Source: Vagococcus fluvialis
GTDB lineage: Bacteria; Bacillota; Bacilli; Lactobacillales; Vagococcaceae
Direction of reading: 5' to 3'
Assembly: GCF_003337315.1 (NCBI RefSeq)
Contig: NZ_QPJV01000004.1
Location: 124,001-188,000 of the forward strand
DNA: 64,000 nucleotides
Shown here: in pieces, positions 1-8,191 of the stretch
Layout: each line of letters starts with the position of its first letter
How positions within the stretch are numbered: the first letter of the stretch is position 1
The notes under the pieces: model-generated
Told to the model about the DNA's origin: nothing
What the model saw: only the letters and a program-made list of their open reading frames with translations
The model's database searches: none
Program-made: the position numbers and the translations under genes

Positions 1-2846
1 TTGATTCAAGAACGCCTGTTGATTTAGGTTCTAGATGTACCGTTTTTATGAATTCTAAAGTGCGACAAGTTCAAAAAGAGGGAGCAACCCCAGGAGATAT
101 TTCTGCTGGTTTAGCTTATTCAGTTATCAAAAACGCCTTGTATAAAGTGATAAAAATGAAGCAATCAGCAGAACTTGGGAAAACCATTGTTTGTCAAGGT
201 GGAACCTTTTATAATGAATCAGTTTTGAGAGCTTTTGAGTTAATTAGTGAGCGCGAAGTGATTCGTCCAAATATTGCAGGTTTAATGGGAGCTTTTGGTG
301 CAGGCATAATTGCTTTAGAAGAATATGACATTAATGGATCTGAAAGTAGTCTTTTATCATTGGAAGAGATGTTAGCTTTAACGTCTGAAAAAGAATTTTC
401 AACATGTGGTTTATGTGAAAATAATTGTTTATTAACTGTGACTTTATTTTCAGATGGGCGTAAATTTATTACAGGTAATCGCTGTGAAAGAGGAGCTCAG
501 GAAAAACAAATTAAAACGAAACGTCGTGAAAATTTAGTGGATTACAAATACCGACGTTTGTTTAGATATCGCTCTTTAAAAAATGAAGAAGCTGTTAATG
601 GTTCAATCGGAATTCCAAGAGTTTTGAATATGTATGAGAATTACCCATTATGGCATACTATTTTTACGGATTTAGGTTTTAAAGTGATCCTTTCACCTAA
701 ATCAGATAAAGAGCTATATGAAAAAGGGATCGAAACAATACCTAGTGATACGGTTTGTTATCCAGCTAAATTAGTTCATGGTCATATTGAATCTTTAATA
801 GAGGACAAGGTAGATATTATATTTTATCCAGGTGTTGTCTTTGAGCGCGTTGAGGATAGAGTAGCTGATAATCATTTTAATTGTCCGATTGTTCAAAGTT
901 ATTCTGATGTTATAAAAAATAACATGGATCCTATTAGAGAAGGCAAAGTTGACTACCGGAACCCTTATCTTAATTTAGCGGATGTGGAATCTGTTACGAG
1001 TCAACTTCAAAAAACATTTGCAGATTTTAATTTTAGTGATGATATAATTTCTCAAGCTGTTCATCATGGGTTTGAAGAATTAGATAAGTTTAAATTAGAT
1101 GTTAGACAGCGTGGGGAAAAAGTCCTTGAGAAAATGCATAAAAACAATGAAAAAGGAATCGTTCTCTCAGGTAGACCTTACCATGTAGATCCAGAAGTTA
1201 ATCACGGAATTGCTAATATCATTACTCAAGAAGGCTTTCACTGCTTAACAGAAGACAGCATCTCTCATTTAGGAGACGTTGAAAACTTAAGAGTCGTTAA
1301 TCAGTGGGTCTATCATTCTAGACTTTATGCAGCAGCTAAAGTTGTAGCTAAAATGCCTAACTTAGAACTGGTTCAATTAAATTCATTTGGTTGTGGACTA
1401 GATGCTGTGACCACTGATCAAGTGGAAGAAATTATGGCTCAATATGGTCGAATTTATACAGTTTTAAAAATTGATGAAGGTTCTAATCTTGGTGCTGTTC
1501 GGATTAGATTACGTTCTTTAAAAGCTGCAATGAAAGAAAGAGAAAAAGCAAAAGTATTACCTGTTAAGAGATTTGAAGAGAAAGAAAAAGTTGTTTTTAC
1601 GAAAGATATGCGTCAAAAACATACCTTACTCTTACCTATGCTTAGTCCAATTCACCAAGAAGGGTTAGTAGATGTTGCATTAAAAGCTAGTGGTTATGAT
1701 GTGGTCTGTTTACCTAGTGATGATAAAGAAGCGATTGATGTTGGCTTAAAATATGTTAACAACGATGCTTGTTATCCTGCCATTATATCCATTGGGCAAC
1801 TTATTGAGGCTCTACAGTCTGGTAAGTACGATGTTGAGAATACAAGTGTCATGTTAACTCAAACAGGTGGTGGATGTCGTGCCACAAATTATATTCCTTT
1901 ACTGAGAAAAGCTTTAGTTGATGCAGGTTTTGACCAAGTACCTGTAGTTTCGATTTCATTAGGTAATCAGGGTGTGGAGTCTAATCCTGGCTTTAAAATG
2001 AGTTTACCTTTGATGAAAAAAGTCGCGATTGCCTTTTTATATGGAGATTTATTTGAAAAGGTAGTATATCGCACAAGACCTTACGAAATAATACCTGGTT
2101 CTGTTAATAAACTTCATGATAAATGGCTTGAAAAAATAACTCATAGTGTAGAAGTTGGTTCCTTTAGACTATTTAAAAAACATATGAAACAAATTGTTAA
2201 AGAGTTTGATAATATTCCTATTACATCAGAAGAGAAACCAAAAGTAGGAGTTGTTGGGGAAATTTTAGTGAAGTACTCGCCAACAGCAAATAATGATATA
2301 GTTGCTGTTCTTGAAAGAGAAGGTGCAGAAGCTGTTGTTCCAGGTATTATTGGTTTTATGAATTACTCTTTATATAATTCAATTTGGAAATATGAAAATC
2401 TAGGGTTTAGTAAAAAATCAAAATGGATTGCAGAATTTGCTATTAAATTAATTGAATACTGTGAAAAACCAATGAATAAAGCTCTAGAAGAATCTGAGAG
2501 ATTTACTGGGATTACTTCTATTGATAAATTGGCAGAAGATGCGAGCCAAATCTTATCCATTGGAAATCATACAGGGGAAGGTTGGTTTTTAACTGGTGAG
2601 ATGATTGATCTTTTAAATAATGACGTGCCAAATATTATTTGTATGCAACCCTTTGGCTGTTTACCAAATCATGTAGTAGGTAAAGGTGTTATGAAAGAGT
2701 TAAGGCATCAATATCCAATGGCTAATATTTCGGCTATTGATTATGATCCTGGAGTGTCTGTTGTCAACCAACTTAACCGAATTAGACTACTTTTAGCAAC
2801 TGCTGAGAAAAATTTAAAAGAAACTGTACAGATTGACCAAAATTAG
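1..2846 (+). CDS. 2-hydroxyacyl-CoA dehydratase/activator-type giant protein (5'-partial)
   Basis: The reading frame is open from base 3, before the first ATG at 48, and the residues upstream of that ATG (DLGSRCTVFMNS) form the typical end-of-ATPase segment of the BadF/HgdC activator family. The gene therefore begins outside the window and this is its C-terminal part. The visible part has a four-cysteine cluster (CGLCENNC, then NRC) suited to an iron-sulfur site. It is followed by two long regions resembling the DUF2229/2-hydroxyglutaryl-CoA dehydratase subunit family, with conserved YPAK, GRPYH and GCLPNHV motifs. Full-length relatives in Firmicutes are roughly 1400 residues and fuse activator and dehydratase-like modules; their substrate is unknown. 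A short gap separates it from the GntR regulator downstream. No terminator is visible between them, so co-transcription is possible. Confidence 0.85.
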   Translation, partial: DSRTPVDLGSRCTVFMNSKVRQVQKEGATPGDISAGLAYSVIKNALYKVIKMKQSAELGKTIVCQGGTFYNESVLRAFELISEREVIRPNIAGLMGAFGAGIIALEEYDINGSESSLLSLEEMLALTSEKEFSTCGLCENNCLLTVTLFSDGRKFITGNRCERGAQEKQIKTKRRENLVDYKYRRLFRYRSLKNEEAVNGSIGIPRVLNMYENYPLWHTIFTDLGFKVILSPKSDKELYEKGIETIPSDTVCYPAKLVHGHIESLIEDKVDIIFYPGVVFERVEDRVADNHFNCPIVQSYSDVIKNNMDPIREGKVDYRNPYLNLADVESVTSQLQKTFADFNFSDDIISQAVHHGFEELDKFKLDVRQRGEKVLEKMHKNNEKGIVLSGRPYHVDPEVNHGIANIITQEGFHCLTEDSISHLGDVENLRVVNQWVYHSRLYAAAKVVAKMPNLELVQLNSFGCGLDAVTTDQVEEIMAQYGRIYTVLKIDEGSNLGAVRIRLRSLKAAMKEREKAKVLPVKRFEEKEKVVFTKDMRQKHTLLLPMLSPIHQEGLVDVALKASGYDVVCLPSDDKEAIDVGLKYVNNDACYPAIISIGQLIEALQSGKYDVENTSVMLTQTGGGCRATNYIPLLRKALVDAGFDQVPVVSISLGNQGVESNPGFKMSLPLMKKVAIAFLYGDLFEKVVYRTRPYEIIPGSVNKLHDKWLEKITHSVEVGSFRLFKKHMKQIVKEFDNIPITSEEKPKVGVVGEILVKYSPTANNDIVAVLEREGAEAVVPGIIGFMNYSLYNSIWKYENLGFSKKSKWIAEFAIKLIEYCEKPMNKALEESERFTGITSIDKLAEDASQILSIGNHTGEGWFLTGEMIDLLNNDVPNIICMQPFGCLPNHVVGKGVMKELRHQYPMANISAIDYDPGVSVVNQLNRIRLLLATAEKNLKETVQIDQN

Positions 2847-2929
2847 TTGGAATTAAGAAAACTAGTTGTATCCTTTGTCTATACCAGTTATAATAGTAAC
2901 TAGAATTAGGAGAGGGAAGTGGATGAAAA

Positions 2930-3637
2930 ATGGTCTCTAAATTACCTGTATATTTAAGAATTCATGATCAAATAAAATCAGAGATTGAAGATGGTAAGTG
3001 GCATGTTGGTGATCGTTTACCCTCAGAAAGAGAGCTATCTGAAAAGTTTAATGTCAGTCGTATGACATTAAGACAAGCGATTCAAACTTTAGCAGATGAA
3101 GGGATTTTAGAGCGTAAGATTGGTTCTGGAACCTATGTAGCTAGAAAAAAAGTTCAGGAAACAATGATTGGAACAACAAGTTTTTCTGATATTATTAAAT
3201 CTCAGGGAAGTGTTCCCTCAAGTAAAACAATATCTTATTTTGTTACTAAGCCAAGTTCAAGTGAGATGGAGAAGTTACAATTAACGGAAAAAGAAGATAT
3301 TTTGAAGATGGAACGTATTCGTTATGCAGATGATATTCCGATTTGTTTTGAAGTTGCCAGTATTCCTTATAAGTTAGTATCGGATTATGATAAAGAAGAA
3401 ATTACAACCTCTTTATATAAAACCTTAGCAGAAAAAGGAAACTTTAAAATTGGAAAATCTTCACAACATATTTCAGCAGTGGTTTCTTCAGAAAAAATTG
3501 CTCATTTTCTTGATATTAAACGTGGTGAAGCTATCTTAAGAATGACTCAAATTTCTTATTTTGAAGACGGAGCTCCATTTGAATATGTAAGAAGTCAATA
3601 TGTTGGCGAGCGTTTTGAATTTTATTTAGAGAAGTAA
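2930..3637 (+). CDS. GntR/HutC-family transcriptional regulator (HTH + UTRA)
   Basis: 235 residues. Residues 1-70 form the GntR winged helix-turn-helix (LPSERELSEKFNVSRMTLR, then a GSGTYV wing). Residues 90-235 match the UTRA effector-binding domain of the HutC subfamily, which includes YvoA/NagR-type sugar-phosphate sensors. The start is fixed because a stop in the same frame lies only four bases upstream; the AGGAGAGGG ribosome site is rather distant (about 13 bases). A competing ATG at 2923 lies closer to that site but opens only five codons. The gene ends in a terminator shared with yigZ. Its ligand and targets cannot be read from sequence. No sugar operon adjoins it, so a regulator of distant aminosugar genes is the most natural guess. 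Confidence 0.88.
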   Translation: MVSKLPVYLRIHDQIKSEIEDGKWHVGDRLPSERELSEKFNVSRMTLRQAIQTLADEGILERKIGSGTYVARKKVQETMIGTTSFSDIIKSQGSVPSSKTISYFVTKPSSSEMEKLQLTEKEDILKMERIRYADDIPICFEVASIPYKLVSDYDKEEITTSLYKTLAEKGNFKIGKSSQHISAVVSSEKIAHFLDIKRGEAILRMTQISYFEDGAPFEYVRSQYVGERFEFYLEK

Positions 3638-3666
3638 AAAGAGACCTGTCTAAGGTCTCTTTTTTA
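3636..3666. terminator. Bidirectional terminator between gntR-type regulator and yigZ
   Basis: The stem AGAGACC/GGTCTCT has an eight-base loop, an A-run on its left and a T-run on its right. It can therefore stop transcription of both convergent genes. Confidence 0.85.
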
Positions 3667-4299
3667 AATTTCAATTTCAACGTAATCTGTTTCACCAAAT
3701 GAAATCTGACATTGGTTACTTAAAAGATTGATTAATTTTTCTTCAAGCTCTAAGGTTTTATCCTCATTAGCCATAATAATTAATGTTACATTTTCAGTAA
3801 AGAGAGTATCTTTTAAAGTGAATTCAGGATTGGTTTCTAAAAAATGAGTTACTTTTCCGTGAAGTGAGTAATCTATGGTCACAATAACTTCTTTTTGTAG
3901 AATAGCTTTTACTAAACCTATGTGTTCTAGAGTTTCAGCAACTGAACTACTGTATGCTCTAATCAACCCACCAGCACCAAGTTCCGTTCCACCAAAGTAT
4001 CTAGTAACAACGGCTAATACATTATAAAGCTCTTTTACTTTTAAGACTTCTAGCATTGGAATACCAGCTGTCCCACTAGGTTCTCCGTCATCACTAGAAC
4101 GTTGAATCATTTGATTTTCGTGAAGAACATAAGCAAAACAGTTATGGCTAGCTTTCCAATGTTCTTTTTTTATACCTTGAATTATTTCTTTAGCTTCTTC
4201 TTCAGAATCAATTCGTTTTAAGGTACAGATAAAACGAGATTTTTTTATAACTATTTCAAATTGACCATCATTTTTTATGGTATAGTAATGTGATAACAT
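3664..4299 (-). CDS. yigZ: YigZ/IMPACT-family protein (UPF0029)
   Basis: 211 residues, the usual family length. The N-terminal two thirds carry the UPF0029/IMPACT fold signatures: KKSRFI, the SSDDGEPSGTAG motif, and RYFGGTELGAGGL. The C-terminal part is the ferredoxin-like DUF1949 domain. In bacteria the family (YigZ, YvyE) is conserved, but its biochemical role is not settled; a link to translation or stress is inferred from eukaryotic IMPACT. A GGAGG ribosome site precedes the ATG. The gene is divergent from the small lipoprotein gene, with only 48 bases between the two starts, so the promoter of one must overlap the coding region of the other. Confidence 0.92.
   Translation of the reverse strand: MLSHYYTIKNDGQFEIVIKKSRFICTLKRIDSEEEAKEIIQGIKKEHWKASHNCFAYVLHENQMIQRSSDDGEPSGTAGIPMLEVLKVKELYNVLAVVTRYFGGTELGAGGLIRAYSSSVAETLEHIGLVKAILQKEVIVTIDYSLHGKVTHFLETNPEFTLKDTLFTENVTLIIMANEDKTLELEEKLINLLSNQCQISFGETDYVEIEI
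4278..4286 (+). promoter_or_regulatory. Candidate extended -10 promoter for the lipoprotein gene
   Basis: The sequence TGGTATAGT is an extended -10 element lying inside the first codons of yigZ, about 62 bases upstream of the lipoprotein start. No -35 with ideal spacing is visible, so this is a weak assignment. Confidence 0.35.
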
Positions 4300-4347
4300 A
4301 ATTAGCCTCCAAGTTAATTGATTAATAAAAAGTATGAGGTGTTTTAA

Positions 4348-4896
4348 GTGAAAAAAGTAATTGTAAGTTTAATAAGTGTGTTATGTTTAGTGTTTTTAGT
4401 AAGTTGTGGTTCTTCTTCTAAAAAGAACGAAAGACCAGCAACTACTGCAGACAATGCTTTAATGTATACCTTTAGTGTTGATAAGGAAGAATTCCGTTTT
4501 AGATTACTTGATGGATGGATTAAATATCCAAACAAAGATGAAAATATTCTATTTTTAGTAGGTAACAAAGATTTAAAAGCTTTTATGACATCTGGTTTTG
4601 AACCAAAAGAAACATCCTTAGATGAATACAAAGAATCATTCGTTAAAAAATTAGAAGAAAGCGGGGCAACAGTAACCTCTGTATCTGAGAAAAAAACAGT
4701 TAATGAATTAGATTGTTATTCGGTTAACTTTACAATGAAAGATGCTAAGGAGCGTGTGTTAACCTATCAAACTAATTTAATTGAAACTAAGGAATATTTC
4801 TTTAATTTAGCTGCTTGGACAAGTCAAGAAAAACCAGACGAGAAAACAACTAAAGAATTAACAACCATGCTAGAAACATTTGAGCAAATTAAATAA
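4348..4896 (+). CDS. Small predicted lipoprotein of unknown function
   Basis: 182 residues starting at GTG with a GAGGTG ribosome site. The N-terminus is a classical lipoprotein signal: MKK, a hydrophobic core, then the lipobox LVSC with Cys20 as the lipidation site, followed by a Ser/Lys-rich linker. The mature domain of about 150 residues has alternating beta-type segments and contains DGWIKYP and NLAAWTSQ. This is reminiscent of PsbP/DUF-type small surface lipoproteins, but I do not recognise the family firmly. It would be anchored outside the membrane by the Lgt encoded at 25.4 kb. It is monocistronic and ends in a strong terminator. Confidence 0.8.
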   Translation: MKKVIVSLISVLCLVFLVSCGSSSKKNERPATTADNALMYTFSVDKEEFRFRLLDGWIKYPNKDENILFLVGNKDLKAFMTSGFEPKETSLDEYKESFVKKLEESGATVTSVSEKKTVNELDCYSVNFTMKDAKERVLTYQTNLIETKEYFFNLAAWTSQEKPDEKTTKELTTMLETFEQIK

Positions 4897-4897
4897 T

Positions 4898-4941
4898 GTG
4901 AAAAGGGACTGTGACATAAGTATGGCACAGTCCCTTTTTTT
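4898..4941. terminator. Strong terminator after the lipoprotein gene
   Basis: The stem GGGACTGTG/CACAGTCCC is followed by seven T on the plus strand. It is part of a composite repeat region described under 4898-4990. Confidence 0.9.
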
Positions 4942-4990
4942 ACAAACTAAACGGTGTCACAGAAGTAGCTTCAGTCACATCCTCTTTTTA
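4898..4990. repeat. Dispersed intergenic element, copy 1 (short form)
   Basis: Bases 4942-4972 are a 31-base block that recurs inverted at 47094-47124 with a single mismatch. To its left is a hairpin containing GTGACA. To its right is TCACATCCTC, matching in inverted form the GAGGTTGTGA that begins copy 2. Copy 1 looks like copy 2 with about 75 central bases deleted. It sits between convergent genes, as copy 2 does. Confidence 0.75.
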
Positions 4991-4999
4991 TCATCTATC

Positions 5000-5926
5000 T
5001 TATAAATGATTTGTTAACCAATCGTAAATATCATTCATGACATCTTCTTTTTCAGTTTCATTTAAAATTTCATGTCTTAAATCATGGTACAGTCTTAAAG
5101 TCACATCCCCAAAGTAGTTATCTGTTAATTCAACAGCTACTTTTCTCGGGATTTTACCATAATTACCAACAGGATCTTTTTCTCCACTGACAATTAAGAT
5201 TGGTAAGTCAGAACGAATGGTTTTAAACCAATTTTTCTGAGTCGCCCCATCTACTAAATTAATAAGAGTATAGAAGCCGTTATTTGTAAAGATGAAACCA
5301 CATTTTGGATCTTGATCGTAATTAAGGACATTTTCTTCATTTTTTGATAACCAGGCGTTTGAAGAAATAGGTTGTTTAATTTTTTTATTAAAACTATTAA
5401 ATGACAAGTGATTAAAAGCTGGATTAACAGTTTTAGGACTAATTGTATTTAAGCCTTTTAACAATCTCTTAGTCATTTTAACTTCTTCTTTTTTTCCACC
5501 AGTTCCCATAATAATTGCACCAGAAACGGCATTAGAATAAGTTTTTAAGTAATTTCTTAAAACAAAAGAGCCCATACTATGACCTAAAATAAATATAGGG
5601 AGAGAAGGATACCTTTTCTTAATGTAGTTAGTAATTTGATAAGTATCTTCTACAAGAATATCTGCACTTTCTCCTTTTGCAAAATATCCCATTAGAGGTG
5701 TTTCTATATCAACAGATTCTCCGTGTCCTAAGTGATCATGTCCTACGACTAAAATATTATTATCATTTAGAAACTGTGCGAACTCATCATATCTTTCGAT
5801 GTATTCAGCCATTCCATGAATAATTTGAAGAATTGCTTTTGGCGCCTTATTCGTATCCGATTGCCAAATAACACCATTTAAATCTGTTTTTTCATCCATA
5901 GATTCGATAACAAAGTATTTTTTCAT
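5000..5926 (-). CDS. Alpha/beta hydrolase, lysophospholipase/monoacylglycerol lipase type
   Basis: About 308 residues. It has the serine-hydrolase nucleophile elbow GHSMGS, an oxyanion-region HGMAEYIERYDEFA motif typical of monoacylglycerol lipase/PldB-like proteins, the GHDHLGHGES motif, and late acidic and His candidates (VSGEKDPVG and LYHDLRHE). No signal peptide is seen, so it acts in the cytoplasm or at the inner membrane face, presumably on lysophospholipids or monoglycerides. An ATG nine bases further upstream (5935) abuts the AAAGGA ribosome site, so I prefer the ATG at 5926. It is divergent from comFA. Its exact substrate is not predictable. Confidence 0.85.
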   Translation of the reverse strand: MKKYFVIESMDEKTDLNGVIWQSDTNKAPKAILQIIHGMAEYIERYDEFAQFLNDNNILVVGHDHLGHGESVDIETPLMGYFAKGESADILVEDTYQITNYIKKRYPSLPIFILGHSMGSFVLRNYLKTYSNAVSGAIIMGTGGKKEEVKMTKRLLKGLNTISPKTVNPAFNHLSFNSFNKKIKQPISSNAWLSKNEENVLNYDQDPKCGFIFTNNGFYTLINLVDGATQKNWFKTIRSDLPILIVSGEKDPVGNYGKIPRKVAVELTDNYFGDVTLRLYHDLRHEILNETEKEDVMNDIYDWLTNHL

Positions 5927-5943
5927 ACTGTACATCCTTTCTG

Positions 5944-5981
5944 TTCGAACTAGCTACTGTCCATTATAGTCTATTTCGAAA
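5944..5981. promoter_or_regulatory. Divergent promoter region with two TTCGAA motifs (candidate competence box)
   Basis: The region between the hydrolase and comFA holds TTCGAA at 5944-5949 and again at 5975-5980, with a minus-strand TATAAT at 5963-5968. The second motif, in the context TTTCGAAA, resembles the TACGAATA -10 box recognised by competence sigma factors of lactic acid bacteria. This is suggestive only. Confidence 0.3.
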
Positions 5982-6026
5982 AAACAAAAAAGACTTCTGC
6001 GTATATTTCAACAAAAGAGGTGATTT

Positions 6027-7355
6027 ATGAGTCTTGAAAACTATTTAATAGGAAGAAAATTATTAAAAGAAGAAATACCTAAGATTTATCAAAATAAACT
6101 AAATTCTTCAAAAATCACTGTAGAACCAGGCATTAAAGAAAAAGGAAATTTTCTAATTTGTAATCGGTGTGGTCTAAATTCTTTAAAAAAAGATTGCCAC
6201 ATTAAAAATAAAAAGCGAACTATTTACTACTGCCCTCATTGTTTACTATTAGGAAGAGTTGACAGTAATAAAAATCTATATAGCATGAAGGAGAAAAAAG
6301 GAGTCAAAAGACCGATTGAATTTGTGTGGAAGGGAAAGTTGACTAATGAGCAAGAAAAAATTTCTTTAAATTTAGTAAATTGTTTGAAAACTAAAGAATA
6401 TCAGTTAGTTCACGCTGTAACTGGAGCTGGGAAAACTGAGATGCTATTTTTACTTATAAAAGAAGCTTTGTTAAGTGGAATGAAAATTGCTGTGGTTTCT
6501 CCGCGCGTAGACGTATGTTTAGAAATTTACCCTCGTTTTCAAAGTGTTTTTCCTGATGAAGAAATTAGCTTATTGTATGGTAGGCAAAAGGAAGAATACA
6601 GATATTCAAAGTTTGTTGTGGCAACAACTCATCAAATGTTACGATTTTTTCAAAGTTTTGATTTAATTATAGTAGATGAGGCGGATGCATTTCCTTATGC
6701 AAACAACCCGGTTTTAACAAATGCTGTTAAAAGAGCTTTAAAGAAGAAAGGGGTTTTAGTTTATTTAACAGCAACTCCTAGTAAAGACTTACAAGAAGAA
6801 GTGAGGAGTCAACAATTAGTTTTAAATTCACTTCCTAAAAGATATCACGGCAAACCTCTGCCTGTACCTGTGTGTTATTTTGATTATTTTCTAAATCGAA
6901 GATTAGCTAAAAATAAACTTTCTCCATTTTTGATTAAAGAATTAAATAAAGAAAAGAAACAATGTTTAATTTTTTTCTCTAATATTAATCGAATGAAAAA
7001 ATGTTTCTGTTTATTAAGGAAAAGATATCCTGAAAAAAGAATGGCTTATGTTTACGCTGGAAAAGAAGACCGTGAAGAATTGATTTTAAAAATGAGAAGC
7101 GGGGATATTGATTGGCTTTTAACAACAACTATTTTAGAACGTGGTGTTACATTTCCTAATATTGATGTAATTGTTTACGAAGCAGATCATCAAGTTTTTA
7201 ATACAGCAAGTCTTGTTCAGATTTCTGGAAGAGTTGGTAGAAAAGCAGAATATCCAACTGGGAAAATCATATTTATTCATAAAGGGAAAACCAAAAGTAT
7301 TAATGAAGCAATTAAACAAATTAAATTAATGAACCAGGAAGCGGGATTTGAATGA
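6027..7355 (+). CDS. comFA: Competence DNA-uptake helicase ComFA
   Basis: 442 residues, the usual size. An N-terminal zinc-binding region (Cys45, Cys48, Cys69, Cys72) is followed by a superfamily 2 helicase core. This has Walker A TGAGKT near residue 132, the DEAD box at 217-220, SAT-like motif LTATPS, and C-terminal motif VI QISGRVGR. ComFA is the cytoplasmic ATPase that helps pull single-stranded DNA through the ComEC channel during natural transformation. An AGAGGTG site precedes the ATG. The stop overlaps the start of comFC in an ATGA junction, so the two are translationally coupled. The gene is intact, so at least this part of the competence machinery is preserved. Confidence 0.95.
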   Translation: MSLENYLIGRKLLKEEIPKIYQNKLNSSKITVEPGIKEKGNFLICNRCGLNSLKKDCHIKNKKRTIYYCPHCLLLGRVDSNKNLYSMKEKKGVKRPIEFVWKGKLTNEQEKISLNLVNCLKTKEYQLVHAVTGAGKTEMLFLLIKEALLSGMKIAVVSPRVDVCLEIYPRFQSVFPDEEISLLYGRQKEEYRYSKFVVATTHQMLRFFQSFDLIIVDEADAFPYANNPVLTNAVKRALKKKGVLVYLTATPSKDLQEEVRSQQLVLNSLPKRYHGKPLPVPVCYFDYFLNRRLAKNKLSPFLIKELNKEKKQCLIFFSNINRMKKCFCLLRKRYPEKRMAYVYAGKEDREELILKMRSGDIDWLLTTTILERGVTFPNIDVIVYEADHQVFNTASLVQISGRVGRKAEYPTGKIIFIHKGKTKSINEAIKQIKLMNQEAGFE

Positions 7356-8056
7356 AATGTGGTTTTTGTAAAATAGAAATCAGAAGAGAACTTTCTGTAA
7401 AGGAGATTATCAGGTTGGAAAGACTTTATTTCAATCAGTGTTGCAGTAGTTGTTATGAAGAAATCTTACTTTTTGATGAAAGGAATAAATCTGTCTGTAA
7501 GTATTGCCGAAAAGAAACAACCTCAAACAGTAAAATCTGTTTAGATTGCCAAATATGGCAAAAAGAGTTAGCGGATTTTAAGTTAAATCATTATTATTTG
7601 TATCAACACAACGAGCAAATGAAAGACTACTTTAAGCGTTATAAGTTTTTAGGAGATATTGAAATGGGAAAAGTTTTTACAAAAGATGTTCATGAGAAAT
7701 TAAATGATTTTACTCAAGAGGATTATCTAATTGTGCCAATCCCACTATCGAAAAAAAGATTAAAGGAAAGAGGATTTAATCAAGTAGAAGTTTTTCTAGA
7801 TTCTTGTCAGATTAAAACAACTACTATCTTAGGGAAAAAGAAAGAAACAAAAGCGCAATCTCAAAAATCAAGAGAAGAACGACTTTTAAGTAAACAACCC
7901 TTTTATTTGAAAAAAGGAGGGAAAAGCACTATACATAATAGAAAAGTATTGGTTATAGATGATGTCTACACGACAGGAAGAACTATACTACATGCTTATG
8001 AGTGTCTTTTACAAGCTAAACCATTGGAAATAGCCTCTTTTTCCCTCACAAGATAA
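7352..8056 (+). CDS. comFC: Competence protein ComFC, phosphoribosyltransferase family
   Basis: 234 residues. It has N-terminal zinc-finger cysteines (CGFC at 3-6, CCSSC near 30, CKYC and CLDC between 49 and 66) and a C-terminal type I phosphoribosyltransferase fold. The PRPP-binding motif is VLVIDDVYTTGRT at about residues 199-211. ComFC acts with ComFA in DNA uptake; what its PRTase fold binds is unsettled. It starts inside the comFA stop codon (four-base overlap), showing a comFA-comFC operon as in Bacillus and streptococci. The downstream gene hpf has its own promoter. Confidence 0.93.
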   Translation: MKCGFCKIEIRRELSVKEIIRLERLYFNQCCSSCYEEILLFDERNKSVCKYCRKETTSNSKICLDCQIWQKELADFKLNHYYLYQHNEQMKDYFKRYKFLGDIEMGKVFTKDVHEKLNDFTQEDYLIVPIPLSKKRLKERGFNQVEVFLDSCQIKTTTILGKKKETKAQSQKSREERLLSKQPFYLKKGGKSTIHNRKVLVIDDVYTTGRTILHAYECLLQAKPLEIASFSLTR

Positions 8057-8085
8057 AATATAAAGCGTTTTTTTATCAAACTGAA

Positions 8086-8114
8086 TTGTCATTTGTCTAT
8101 TAGTTAGTTATAAT
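8086..8114 (+). promoter_or_regulatory. Sigma-A promoter of hpf
   Basis: TTGTCA (8086-8091), a 17-base spacer and a perfect TATAAT (8109-8114). The leader that follows contains an inverted repeat AAAGAGT/ACTCTTT at 8136-8164. Confidence 0.8.
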
Positions 8115-8191
8115 AGAAGTAAGAAGAGGAAGGTAAAAGAGTGGTCCTTTTTTCCTTACTCTTTGAGTGATAGACGAAAGGGGTAATTAGT

